From contig NZ_CP071870.1 of the NCBI RefSeq assembly GCF_017569205.1, positions 868,001-932,000 on the forward strand: 64,000 nt of DNA. Reading direction: 5' to 3'. Made by a program: the position numbers and the translations under genes. The notes beneath the pieces were generated by a model that saw nothing but the letters and a program-made list of their open reading frames with translations, made no database searches and was not told where the DNA came from. Position 1 is the first letter of the stretch; the number at the start of each line of letters is the position of its first letter. The DNA comes from Propioniciclava sp. MC1595 (GTDB taxonomy: Bacteria; Actinomycetota; Actinomycetes; Propionibacteriales; Propionibacteriaceae). Shown here piece by piece: positions 37,062-44,627 of the stretch.

Positions 37062-37838
37062 TTAGGTCAGGGGCATCACGCCCCTTCCGGCGACGGCGTC
37101 GGACAGTCGGAGTGAGTTGCCCTCGGTGATGATGACGTGGGCGTGGTGGAGGAGTCGGTCGACGGCGGCGGTGGCCAGCGTTTTGGGCATGAGGGCGTCG
37201 AACCCGGAGGGGTGGATGTTGCTGGTGACGGCGATCGAGCGGCGTTCGTAGGCGGCCTCGACGACTCGGTAGAACGCTTCGGCGGCGGCCTGCCCTGCGG
37301 GAAGCATGCCTATGTCATCGATGACCACCAGATCGGCGCGGGTGATCCGGGCGACGGTGCGGGCGATGCTGCCGTCGGCGTTCGCCCTGGTGATCTGGGC
37401 GGTCAACGATTCCAGGGTAAACCAAGCGACCTTCAGGTCATGGTCGATGGCCTTGTGGGCGAGGGCTTCCACGAAGTGGGTCTTCCCGGTCCCGGACGGG
37501 CCGGCGATGGCCAGGTTCTCGTGCCGACCGATCCATTCCAAGGTCGCCAGCCCGCTTTGGGTCGCCGGCGGGATGGACGAATCGGACTCCCGCCAGGCTT
37601 GGAACGTCTTCCCGGCGGGCAGGCCGGCCAGTTTGCGGCGGCTGGTGCGGGTGGCCTGGTCGCGGCCGCGGATCTCTTCGGCGAGCAGCACGCGGACGAC
37701 CTCGGCGGGGTCCCAGCGTTGGGCGCGGGCGGTGGCGAGGACGTCGGGGGCAGCCTGACGCAGGTACGGCAAGCGCATCCGGCGCAGGGCGGCATCCAAC
37801 GCCTCGGGCAGGGCTGGTGCGGTGGTGTCGGTGATCAT
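37062..37838 (-). CDS. istB: IS21 helper ATPase IstB
   Basis: 258 residues from ATG 37838 (MITDTTAPALPEAL); its ATG overlaps the stop of istA (ATGA). AAA+ ATPase related to DnaC: Walker A GPSGTGKTHFVEAL, Walker B LVVIDDIGMLPAG, sensor region SIAVTSNIHPSGFDALM, arginine finger region VDRLLHHAHVI. It assembles on DNA and activates the IstA transposase for target selection. Confidence 0.95.
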   Translation of the reverse strand: MITDTTAPALPEALDAALRRMRLPYLRQAAPDVLATARAQRWDPAEVVRVLLAEEIRGRDQATRTSRRKLAGLPAGKTFQAWRESDSSIPPATQSGLATLEWIGRHENLAIAGPSGTGKTHFVEALAHKAIDHDLKVAWFTLESLTAQITRANADGSIARTVARITRADLVVIDDIGMLPAGQAAAEAFYRVVEAAYERRSIAVTSNIHPSGFDALMPKTLATAAVDRLLHHAHVIITEGNSLRLSDAVAGRGVMPLT

Positions 37839-39490
37839 CGGCTGGCTCCTGTCGGGGTCGTGTTCGTGAACCCGGCCCACCCGCCGGTCCCGGGTTGGGT
37901 CGAGGCGTGCTCGCCGGCGATCACCATCGGGTCGTGGTGGTGGCCGGTGGTGGCGATGAACTCGGCGATCGATTCGACGTCACCCCAGCCGTAGCGGCCG
38001 GCCTGGACGGCCGTTTCGAGGGCTTGGCAGGCCAGGGGGCTGCCCCGCAACGCGGCGAGGTCGACGATGGCGCGCATCTTCGACTCGATACGTTCCACGC
38101 CGTGGGCGCAGGCGGCGATCAGCCACAACTCCGCCGCCGGCCCGATCGACAGGAACACCTGTTCCAGCAGTGACCCGGCGCGTGGTTTCGGGGTGGCGGG
38201 GGTGCCGTCGGGGTTCTGGGGATGGTCGGGGTAATGCGCCAGGTTGATCCGCGGGTTCCCCGGCGTCGATGTCCGGTGCCGGGCGACCTCGACCAAGCCC
38301 CGACCCTGAGCCCAGTCGGGGACCACGGCGAGCCGGCGGGCGTCTGCCCGGATGACGACCTCGTCGCCCTGCACGGTGACCCACACGCGGGCGCCCTGCA
38401 GCTTCGGCGGCACCGAGTAACGCACCGACCCGAACGACACCGTCTGGTCCGCGGCGACGATCCGGGCTTGTCCGAGGGCTGTCGTGTGGGGTTCGGTCGG
38501 GACCGGGTGCAGGAACCCGCGCTCCACCACGAGGGCTTCGTCGGGGCGGCGGCGGGTGGCCTGGTGGACCCGGCCGTTGACCTTGCCCATGAACTCCCCA
38601 CACGCCTGGGCGAGCTCGTCCATCGACTCGTACTCCTCACGCAGGTTCGTCTTCTTCGGTAACAGGTCCGCCTTCGCGATCTTCACCGACGACTCCACCC
38701 CACCCTTGGACTGCGGGTCGTAGGGCACGCACGTGTGGACCGTGGTGCCGTAGTGCCGGCCGAGGTCGACCATCAACGGGTGCCGGACCGGCACCCCCGC
38801 GATGTGTTGCACGGTGACCGTCTTGGCGTTGTCGGTCAACACGTAATCGGTGACGCCGCCGATCAACCGGAACATCGAGTCCAGACACGTCGCCAACGAC
38901 TCCGACGTCTGGTCCCAGCACGGGATCACCACCCGGAACCGTGACCAGGCCACCCACGCCACGAACAACACCGTCGCCCGGAGCCGGCCGTTCAGGTCGC
39001 GGACCTTGGGCCCGTCACCCCAGTCGATCTGGCACCACATCCCCGGCACCGTGATCCAGGGCCGGTTCGAACGGGCGTGCTCGAGGCGCCAGCCGGCCTT
39101 CGCTGCCGCGACCGCCCGCCGCGTCGTCCGCTCCGATCCCTCATAGCCGCACGCCACCAGCTTCTCGTGCGCCACATCGGCACGGATCGTGCCGTCGGAG
39201 CCGTTGACCAACTGCATTATCAGGTCGGTGTGCCCGTCCACCAGACGGGGCCGCTCGATCGGCGCGTCCACGCCCAACCCGGCCTCCCGGCGGGCCACCA
39301 ACCGGCGGACCGTCTTCGGGTCACAACCGGCCAACTTCGCAGCGCTGTGCGCGCTCTTCGTCTTGTCGAATGCTTCCAAGATTTCCATTGTCTGTGTGCC
39401 GTTCTTCTTCACGGTGTCGCCGGGCCCCTTCCCCAGTGCAGTCAGCACCGCAGGGCTATCCGGACACACACCATCGGTGAGGGCCGACAC
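37835..39490 (-). CDS. istA: IS21 transposase IstA
   Basis: Up to 551 residues. The start is uncertain: the frame opens at 39490, but MEILEAFDKTKSAHSAAKLA at 39388 is a more typical first methionine. Helix-turn-helix (AAKLAGCDPKTVRRLVARRE), RNase-H fold DDE core with WCQIDWGDGPKV, DYVLTDNAKTV and the Glu in YDPQSKGGVESSVKIAKADL, then a C-terminal beta-barrel region (RYSVPPKLQGARVWVTVQGD). It catalyses strand transfer together with IstB. Confidence 0.95.
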   Translation of the reverse strand: MSALTDGVCPDSPAVLTALGKGPGDTVKKNGTQTMEILEAFDKTKSAHSAAKLAGCDPKTVRRLVARREAGLGVDAPIERPRLVDGHTDLIMQLVNGSDGTIRADVAHEKLVACGYEGSERTTRRAVAAAKAGWRLEHARSNRPWITVPGMWCQIDWGDGPKVRDLNGRLRATVLFVAWVAWSRFRVVIPCWDQTSESLATCLDSMFRLIGGVTDYVLTDNAKTVTVQHIAGVPVRHPLMVDLGRHYGTTVHTCVPYDPQSKGGVESSVKIAKADLLPKKTNLREEYESMDELAQACGEFMGKVNGRVHQATRRRPDEALVVERGFLHPVPTEPHTTALGQARIVAADQTVSFGSVRYSVPPKLQGARVWVTVQGDEVVIRADARRLAVVPDWAQGRGLVEVARHRTSTPGNPRINLAHYPDHPQNPDGTPATPKPRAGSLLEQVFLSIGPAAELWLIAACAHGVERIESKMRAIVDLAALRGSPLACQALETAVQAGRYGWGDVESIAEFIATTGHHHDPMVIAGEHASTQPGTGGWAGFTNTTPTGASR

Positions 39491-39950
39491 GCCGTCGACC
39501 CCAACACGGCAGGGAGATCAGCTGGCCACGAAACGGGAGATCACGTGACCGCCAGAGAGGAGATCAACTGGCCGCCCACAAGGAGGTTACGGTGGCCATG
39601 GACAATGTTCTCGTCGAGTCGGTTCTCGTCGAGTCGGAGGGCGTGCGTGGGTGGGTCATCTGGCCCGGAGCTGTAGCCGGGCAGAAGACGGACGTGGAAC
39701 TCGACGTCGACCCTGTGTCGTGGGCGGACATCCGGCCGAGACGCAGCGGAGCGCCAATCCTGCGGCCGGAGTCGGGTCTGGTGCTCGCCGGTGAAGTTGT
39801 GCACATCCACGAGGACGGTTGTCTCGTGATGGAGCTGATCGGCGGCGGTATCCAGTTGCTGAACGTTGCGGGTGGGGTCAGGGCAGTTGACCCCGGCGAC
39901 CACGTTGTCGTGGAGGCCGGTCGGGCGGTCGTCAGCGAGACAGGGGTGTG

Positions 39951-40466
39951 ATGGTGGCAACGACTCTACGTACGTTGGAAGTGATCGGGATGTCCTTGAC
40001 CCAACGGCAGGCAGCCATGGGCACTCCTGAATCAGTCGAGTTGTCGTTGGACGCGTTCCCCGGTGCCTCCGTGGTCGGGACGGGCGACCAGGCAGCCTTG
40101 ATCGTGGCGTGCCTGGGTGAGCCGCGACCAGACTTGGTGTGGTGGGTGTCGGACTGTCGGTTCGTTGGCAGTAGCTCGTTACCTCGTACGGGTGCAGAGC
40201 CGCGCTTGGTGGGCACCACGGAGCAGTTGCTCGCGCTGCTGCCAGAAGTGGAGCAGTTCGACTCCGGGGTGTTTCTCGGCGTGGAGAGCGGGGTTCCGAC
40301 ACCGCGCTTCCGTGAAGGAGGCGTGTGGACCGAGGATCCGGAGGGTGCGGACCTCGGCGATGCTGTCGTCGAGGTTCGCGTCTTCGACTACACGTGGTTT
40401 GAGGTCATGTCGGACGCGTCGCTCGTGGGCCGCATTCGCGTACGGTTCGTAGGCGGGATCCTGTGA
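39951..40466 (+). CDS. Hypothetical protein of the toxin island, 171 residues
   Basis: No recognised family. The start (ATG 39951, or GTG 39948) overlaps the stop of the IS21-split gene, so the pair was once translationally coupled. It contains IGMSLTQRQAAMGTPESVEL, an acidic middle (LVGTTEQLLALLPEVEQFDS) and EVRVFDYTWFEVMSDASLVG near the end. Soluble, no signal peptide. An immunity-like or accessory role in the RHS island is inferred from place only. Confidence 0.6.
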   Translation: MVATTLRTLEVIGMSLTQRQAAMGTPESVELSLDAFPGASVVGTGDQAALIVACLGEPRPDLVWWVSDCRFVGSSSLPRTGAEPRLVGTTEQLLALLPEVEQFDSGVFLGVESGVPTPRFREGGVWTEDPEGADLGDAVVEVRVFDYTWFEVMSDASLVGRIRVRFVGGIL

Positions 40467-40479
40467 CCCCTCGTGCGCC

Positions 40480-40599
40480 GTGGGTACCGTCGGTGGGGCG
40501 CACGGCAACCCGTCCGTCCAGGTGGTGCACGTTGTCACCGAAGGGAACAACGTGATCACGTCGCTCTCGGTTGCGGGTATTGCCATGGGAGGTGGCTGA
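40480..40599 (+). CDS. Very small ORF or 3' remnant (39 residues)
   Basis: GTG 40480 opens a frame GTVGGAHGNPSVQVVHVVTE, then GNNVITSLSVAGIAMGGG and a stop that overlaps the next ATG (TGATG). The composition looks coding, and the frame stays open for a few codons upstream (SCDPSCAV), so it may be the tail of a lost gene. No family. Confidence 0.35.
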   Translation: MGTVGGAHGNPSVQVVHVVTEGNNVITSLSVAGIAMGGG

Positions 40600-40818
40600 T
40601 GCTGGAGTGTCCGTCCATTGACCAAGGAGTCGTCCGTCTGCTCATGACGGAGTGTGGGGGTCGTGGTGTTCATGTGTGACGAGGGCGGTGAGGTGTGGCT
40701 CGCCGCCGAGGATGTGGGCGTCGTGGACCCGATCATCCCGGGGCCGCCTGACTGGGCTGTTGTTCCCGGCGTGACCATCGCGCCGGGAATCACCTCGTGG
40801 GTGGTCGACCCAGACTGA
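40599..40818 (+). pseudogene. Small hypothetical gene, apparent frameshift in a G run
   Basis: ATG 40599 reads MLECPSIDQGVVRLLMTECG and, without correction, stops at 40679. Changing the length of the G5 run at 40656-40660 joins it to the frame VVVFMCDEGGEVWLAAEDVG, then VVDPIIPGPPDWAVVPGVTI, APGITSWVVDPD and a stop at 40818. The corrected protein is about 72 residues and acidic, with coding-like composition throughout. No family recognised. Confidence 0.5.
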
Positions 40819-40896
40819 CGACGTCACATCCCTGCCCGTTCGGAGGTGGGCACTGCCTCTGCCTACGTAGAGGGTGCTGCTGGGCTGGGAGGGAGG

Positions 40897-41316
40897 ATGA
40901 CTGTGCAGCACGGGACCGCGCCGTCGATCACCGCCTTCATCGACGCGCACATGCCGTTCCTACGGACAGGTCGTGCCGCGGTCGCCGACGCGCTCCGCGC
41001 GGACGACGAGCGCGGCAATGCGTTTCTGGTGCTGGAGCAGCCCCCGCTCCGGTGGCGGTTCGCCCGGGAGAAGGGCGGGCTCAGCCTCGAACTGCAGCCT
41101 GTCGAGTGCAGGCGACGCTGGTACTCGGTCGACCTCATCCGTCGGCTCTTCACCGGGCAACGCGAACGCTCGGGGCAGCTGGATGGGGCCTACGCCGCGT
41201 TCCTGGGTGAGCACTTGGCTGAGCTCGAGACCCTGTTCTCGCCAGAGCAGTGGCCGGACACCGAACGTCGGTTGGACGAGTTGCGGAAGACCAGGTCGCG
41301 CGAGCTGTTCGGATGA
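40897..41316 (+). CDS. Hypothetical protein, 139 residues
   Basis: ATG 40897 follows GGGAGG. Soluble and highly charged, mostly helical at the end: PSITAFIDAHMPFLRTGRAA, FLVLEQPPLRWRFAREKGGL, RWYSVDLIRRLFTGQRERSG, LFSPEQWPDTERRLDELRKT. No family recognised. It is one of a run of small same-strand genes behind the RHS locus that may be orphan immunity or accessory genes. Confidence 0.6.
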   Translation: MTVQHGTAPSITAFIDAHMPFLRTGRAAVADALRADDERGNAFLVLEQPPLRWRFAREKGGLSLELQPVECRRRWYSVDLIRRLFTGQRERSGQLDGAYAAFLGEHLAELETLFSPEQWPDTERRLDELRKTRSRELFG

Positions 41317-41439
41317 CGCCTCAGCCCGGCGACGACTACGTAAGCACACGACGGGGGAGGCGATGCGCGCAGCGGTCTCGCGTGGGCCCGCGAGCTTCTG
41401 GGCGTCGCGAAAACACTGCCTGTGGATACCGCTGGAATC

Positions 41440-41531
41440 GTCGTTCGGGGGTAGTAGCGTGGGCGGCGTCCCACCCCCACGGGACCCCGCGGACGTAACC
41501 CCACGACCGCTGGTGTACCGAAGGATTGACC
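41440..41531 (+). promoter_or_regulatory. Leader shared with the RHS toxin gene
   Basis: Contains GCGTCCCACCCCCACGGG (41466-41483) at 48 bp from the start codon; in the RHS leader the same 18-mer ends 53 bp before the start. Neighbouring TCGGGGGTAGTAGCGTGGG and CCGAAGGATTGACCATGG also resemble the RHS leader. Confidence 0.6.
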
Positions 41532-42011
41532 ATGGCGACCACCGAACGCTTGCGTTTCCTGCTTGCCGAACGCGAAGCGAAGCCGTGGCGCGACGAACTC
41601 GCCGGAGTGCTCGCCGACCTCCCGGACGCCCCCATGGTGGAGACGCCGCCTGCGTCGGACGCAAAGATCCGCGCGATCCTCGCAGCGTGGGGAGCCGCGA
41701 GTGGCGCCGAGCCCGAGCGGAGGACCTTCACGAGTGCGAGTTCAGTCGCCGACCACCTTGCGACCGCGGCGGGTCAGCCTGGCGACGAGCTGTGGATCCT
41801 GCCTGGGCCACAGCCACAGGTGGGCGTCCTGACTCTGGTCGCGCCACTTCAGCCTGCGCTGGTGTCGGTGCTCACCACGTGGAACCGGGAAGGCTTCGTG
41901 GTCCTCAACCCAACCCGCGGTGACGTGCTGTTGGTCGACCTGCTCGGGACGGATCCCTTCGTGGTGGAGGTCCAAGCGAGGCACGCGCGAGCGGATCGAG
42001 ATGCGTCATGA
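41532..42011 (+). CDS. Hypothetical protein with shared RHS-type leader, 159 residues
   Basis: ATG 41532 after GAAGGA. Soluble: ATTERLRFLLAEREAKPWRD, AKIRAILAAWGAASGAEPER, PGDELWILPGPQPQVGVLTL, NREGFVVLNPTRGDVLLVDL. No family recognised. Its leader resembles that of the RHS gene, so the two may be co-regulated. The stop overlaps the next start (ATGA), so the two genes form an operon. Confidence 0.6.
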   Translation: MATTERLRFLLAEREAKPWRDELAGVLADLPDAPMVETPPASDAKIRAILAAWGAASGAEPERRTFTSASSVADHLATAAGQPGDELWILPGPQPQVGVLTLVAPLQPALVSVLTTWNREGFVVLNPTRGDVLLVDLLGTDPFVVEVQARHARADRDAS

Positions 42012-42462
42012 GGGAACGGGTACTCGACATGACCAGCTTTGCGGGGTGGTCCGCAGCGGAGTTGACCGCCTTGGCGAAGGCCCTGCACGAGGCCAGGTTC
42101 GCCCACGAGCCGAACGACTCCTTGGTGTGGCAGTCCCCGACGGTGATCGACCTCCACGTGGCGGCATTGCAGGAACTGGAGCGAAGGCGTCCACGTCGCC
42201 CCGGGTCGGGCGCCCCATCTAACGGGGAGCGTTGGTTGCGCTGGCGGGGCCGGCCTGAGCAGGAGGTCGTCGTCCGGAACCTCGCCCGGGACCCTGAGCT
42301 GCTGCAACGGTGTCGGGACGAAGGTGCCCCTTCGTCCGGGCGCTGCTGCGCCCGTTCATCCTGGAGGACGCCGACGTGGACGCCATCCTGAGCCAGGCCC
42401 GCGCGACGGATCGATGGCCCGACGGCGATGCTGACTCCGATGAACGAACTCCCGCCCCCTGA
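42008..42462 (+). pseudogene. Hypothetical protein gene with apparent one-base frameshift
   Basis: ATG 42008 overlaps the previous stop. The frame reads MTSFAGWSAAELTALAKALH, LVWQSPTVIDLHVAALQELE, then LLQRCRDEGAP. A base appears to be missing in the C run near 42328: the current frame ends in low-quality PSSGRCCARSSWRTPTWTPS, whereas the next frame reads FVRALLRPFILEDADVDAIL, then SQARATDRWPDGDADSDERT and a stop at 42462. The corrected protein has about 151 residues. Family unknown. Confidence 0.55.
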
Positions 42463-42466
42463 CACA

Positions 42467-43159
42467 ATGGACCCCATGACCGCGGACGCCACCCCTCGCC
42501 GAGCGCTGGCCGACAAGCGCCGCGGCGGACGTGGCCTCACCATCGCGGGGGTGGTCCTGCTCGTGGTCGGGCTCGGGGCACTCGGCTGGTCCAGCTACGA
42601 CCTGTTCTGGAATCCGCTCGTCGATCCGCACGTGGCCGCGGCCGAGGCGTCCGACCTGCGGCAGGCGTGGGAGGTCGAGCCCGCGGCGTCCGAGAGCGGC
42701 GAGCCGGCGCGGCCGGTGCCGGGGGACGCCGTGGCGCTGCTGCGCATCCCGAAGTTCGGGGACGCCTTCGAACAGCCGGTGCTGGCCGGCACCGACCAGC
42801 CCACCCTGAAGAAGGGCCTGGGCTGGTACGACGGCACGGCCGCGCCGGGCGAGGTGGGCAACTTCGCCGTCGCGGGTCACCGCGGTGCGACCGGCCCGTT
42901 CGCGCCGATCATGGATCTCGTGGCCGGCGACCAGGTCGTCGTCGAGACCCGCGACGCCGTGTACACCTACGAGCTGACCAATAACCCGGCCGAGATGACG
43001 GTCAAGGACACCGACACCTGGGTGATCCAGCCCGTGCCCGGCCAGCCCGAGGTGCGGCCGACCGAGGCGCTGATCACGCTCACGACGTGCCAGGACCTGT
43101 TTCGCTCGCCCGACCGCACCATCGCGTTCGGCAAGCTCGTCGACACCCGGTCCAAGTGA
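42467..43159 (+). CDS. Class E sortase
   Basis: 230 residues from ATG 42467 (42476 is also possible; no clear ribosome site). N-terminal transmembrane helix GLTIAGVVLLVVGLGALGWS, then a sortase barrel: ALLRIPKFGDAFEQPVLAGT, His in FAVAGHRGATGPF, Cys in LITLTTCQDLF, Arg in RSPDRTIAFG. Class E enzymes of high-GC actinobacteria attach LAxTG-type proteins to the wall. No obvious substrate gene is adjacent. Following pyrE is a separate function. Confidence 0.88.
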   Translation: MDPMTADATPRRALADKRRGGRGLTIAGVVLLVVGLGALGWSSYDLFWNPLVDPHVAAAEASDLRQAWEVEPAASESGEPARPVPGDAVALLRIPKFGDAFEQPVLAGTDQPTLKKGLGWYDGTAAPGEVGNFAVAGHRGATGPFAPIMDLVAGDQVVVETRDAVYTYELTNNPAEMTVKDTDTWVIQPVPGQPEVRPTEALITLTTCQDLFRSPDRTIAFGKLVDTRSK

Positions 43160-43202
43160 ACGGACGCCGCGGGTGCGGCGCCCTGCCCCTAGGCTTCGGG
43201 TC

Positions 43203-43745
43203 ATGGCCGACCGCGAAGACCTGATCAAGCACATCCTCGACCTCGCCGTGGTGCACGGGAAGGTCACGCTGGCCTCGGGCAAGGAGGCCGACTACTACGT
43301 CGACCTGCGCCGGGTCACGCTCGACGGGGCTGCCGCGCCGGTCGTGGGCCGCGTGATGCGCGAGCTGACCGCCGACTGGGACTTCGAGGCCGCCGGCGGG
43401 CTCACCCTCGGTGCCGACCCGGTGGCGGTGGCCATGCTGCACGCGGCGGCCGCGGCGGGGGAGCGCCTCGACGCGTTCGTCGTGCGCAAGGAGTCGAAGG
43501 CGCACGGGCTGCAGCGCCGCATCGAGGGCACCGAGGTGGCCGGTCGCCGGGTGCTCGTCGTGGAGGACACCTCGACCACCGGTGGGTCGGTCATGCAGGC
43601 CGTCGAGGCCGTCCAGGAGGCCGGCGGGATCGTCGCCGGCGTGGTCACGATCGTGGACCGCAACACCGGCGTCCGGGAGAAGATCGAGTCCGCCGGCCTG
43701 CCCTATCGCTACGCCGTCGGGTTGGAAGACCTCGGTTTGTCGTGA
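43203..43745 (+). CDS. pyrE: Orotate phosphoribosyltransferase
   Basis: 180 residues from ATG 43203. Type I PRTase: LASGKEADYYVDLRRVTLDG, the GADPVAVAML region, VVRKESKAHGLQRRIEG catalytic loop and the PRPP-binding motif RVLVVEDTSTTGGSV. It transfers ribose-5-phosphate from PRPP to orotate, giving OMP in UMP synthesis. Length is normal. It stands apart from other pyr genes. Confidence 0.95.
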   Translation: MADREDLIKHILDLAVVHGKVTLASGKEADYYVDLRRVTLDGAAAPVVGRVMRELTADWDFEAAGGLTLGADPVAVAMLHAAAAAGERLDAFVVRKESKAHGLQRRIEGTEVAGRRVLVVEDTSTTGGSVMQAVEAVQEAGGIVAGVVTIVDRNTGVREKIESAGLPYRYAVGLEDLGLS

Positions 43746-43766
43746 TCGCCCGCTACTCTTTCGGGC

Positions 43767-44570
43767 ATGGAATGGATCGCGATCCCCCTGATCATCGTCC
43801 TGCTCGTCGTGGTCGGCGGCATCGCCTGGGCCGTGGGCGCGTACAACGGCTTCGTCAAGCAGCGCAACCTCATCCAGGAGTCGTGGCGCCAGGTCGATGT
43901 CGAACTGAACCGGCGCTACGAGCTGATCCCGAACCTGGTCGAGACCGTGCGTGCCTTCGCGGGCCACGAGCGCAACACGCTCGAGGGCATCGTGCGGCTG
44001 CGCCAGCAGGCCCAGCAGCTGTCGTCCGCCGAGCGCGGTGACGCCCCGTCGGCCGAGCGGGCCGCGGTGGAGGAGCAGCTGACCCAGCAGGTCCGTGGCC
44101 TGATGGTGCAGGTCGAGGCCTACCCCGAGCTCAAGAGCAACCAGAACTTCCTCGAGCTGCAGCGCCAGCTCGCCGAGACGGAGGACCGGATCGCCGCGGG
44201 CCGCCGCTACTACAACGCGAACGTGCGCAACTACAACACGCGCATCGAGTCGGTCCCGACCAACTTCATCGCGAGCTCGTTCAACTTCGAGAAGGCCACC
44301 TACTTCGAGGTCAACGACGCCGAGGTGCGTCGCGCCCCCGACGTGAGCTTCGGCGAGATCTCCTACCGTGGCGACGCCCCCGAGCCGCAGCGCCAGGCCG
44401 GCCCCGCGTCGGTGGAGGCGTCGAACCCCAACGAGCTGCCCAACCCGCAGGCCTACCGCGAGCAGCCGGGCATCGACTTCGGCCAGCAGGCCCAGCCCCA
44501 GCAGCAGCCCGCCGAGCCCCCGCAGAGCCAGGACGGCCCGTACGAGCCGCCGTCCTACGGCCGCCAGTGA
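43767..44570 (+). CDS. lemA: LemA family membrane protein
   Basis: 267 residues from ATG 43767. N-terminal helix IAIPLIIVLLVVVGGIAWAV, then the helical-bundle LemA core (NGFVKQRNLIQESWRQVDVE, LNRRYELIPNLVETV, AYPELKSNQNFLELQRQLAE, ARRYYNANVRNYNT-like). It ends with an unusual 65-residue Pro/Gln/Glu-rich tail (QQAQPQQQPAEPPQSQ). Function is unsettled in the family. A strong terminator follows. Confidence 0.92.
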   Translation: MEWIAIPLIIVLLVVVGGIAWAVGAYNGFVKQRNLIQESWRQVDVELNRRYELIPNLVETVRAFAGHERNTLEGIVRLRQQAQQLSSAERGDAPSAERAAVEEQLTQQVRGLMVQVEAYPELKSNQNFLELQRQLAETEDRIAAGRRYYNANVRNYNTRIESVPTNFIASSFNFEKATYFEVNDAEVRRAPDVSFGEISYRGDAPEPQRQAGPASVEASNPNELPNPQAYREQPGIDFGQQAQPQQQPAEPPQSQDGPYEPPSYGRQ

Positions 44571-44590
44571 TCGGTCGCTGAACCAAGGCA

Positions 44591-44624
44591 GAGGCCCCGC
44601 CCACCACCAGGTGGGCGGGGCCTC
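44591..44624. terminator. Bidirectional terminator
   Basis: Perfect 15-bp stem GAGGCCCCGCCCACC / GGTGGGCGGGGCCTC with loop ACCA, between the convergent lemA and DHA2-exporter genes. Confidence 0.85.
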
Positions 44625-44627
44625 GTG

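Larger units (their letters stand above)
36959..39604 (-). mobile_element. IS21-family insertion sequence, about 2.65 kb
   Basis: Ends TGTCAATGGCCA (left) and TGTCCATGGCCA (right, reverse strand), flanked by the 5-bp duplication ATGTT (36954-36958 and 39605-39609). Both ends hold several degenerate copies of GGTCACGTGATCTCC / GGCCAGCTGATCTCC, the multiple transposase-binding sites typical of IS21. It carries istA and istB on the minus strand. It appears intact and recent. Confidence 0.93.
36917..39951 (+). pseudogene. Small unknown gene interrupted by IS21
   Basis: ATG 36917 after GAAAGG encodes MLLLAKHGLPRGDV; the IS21 element then intervenes. The frame resumes at 39610 as LVESVLVESEGVRGWVIWPG, then LILRPESGLVLAGEVV-like sequence, VVHIHEDGCLVMELIGGGIQ and a stop at 39951. 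Removing the element and one ATGTT gives a protein of about 127 residues. No family recognised; place and style suggest an immunity-type or accessory gene of the toxin island. The next gene overlaps its stop. Confidence 0.75.
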
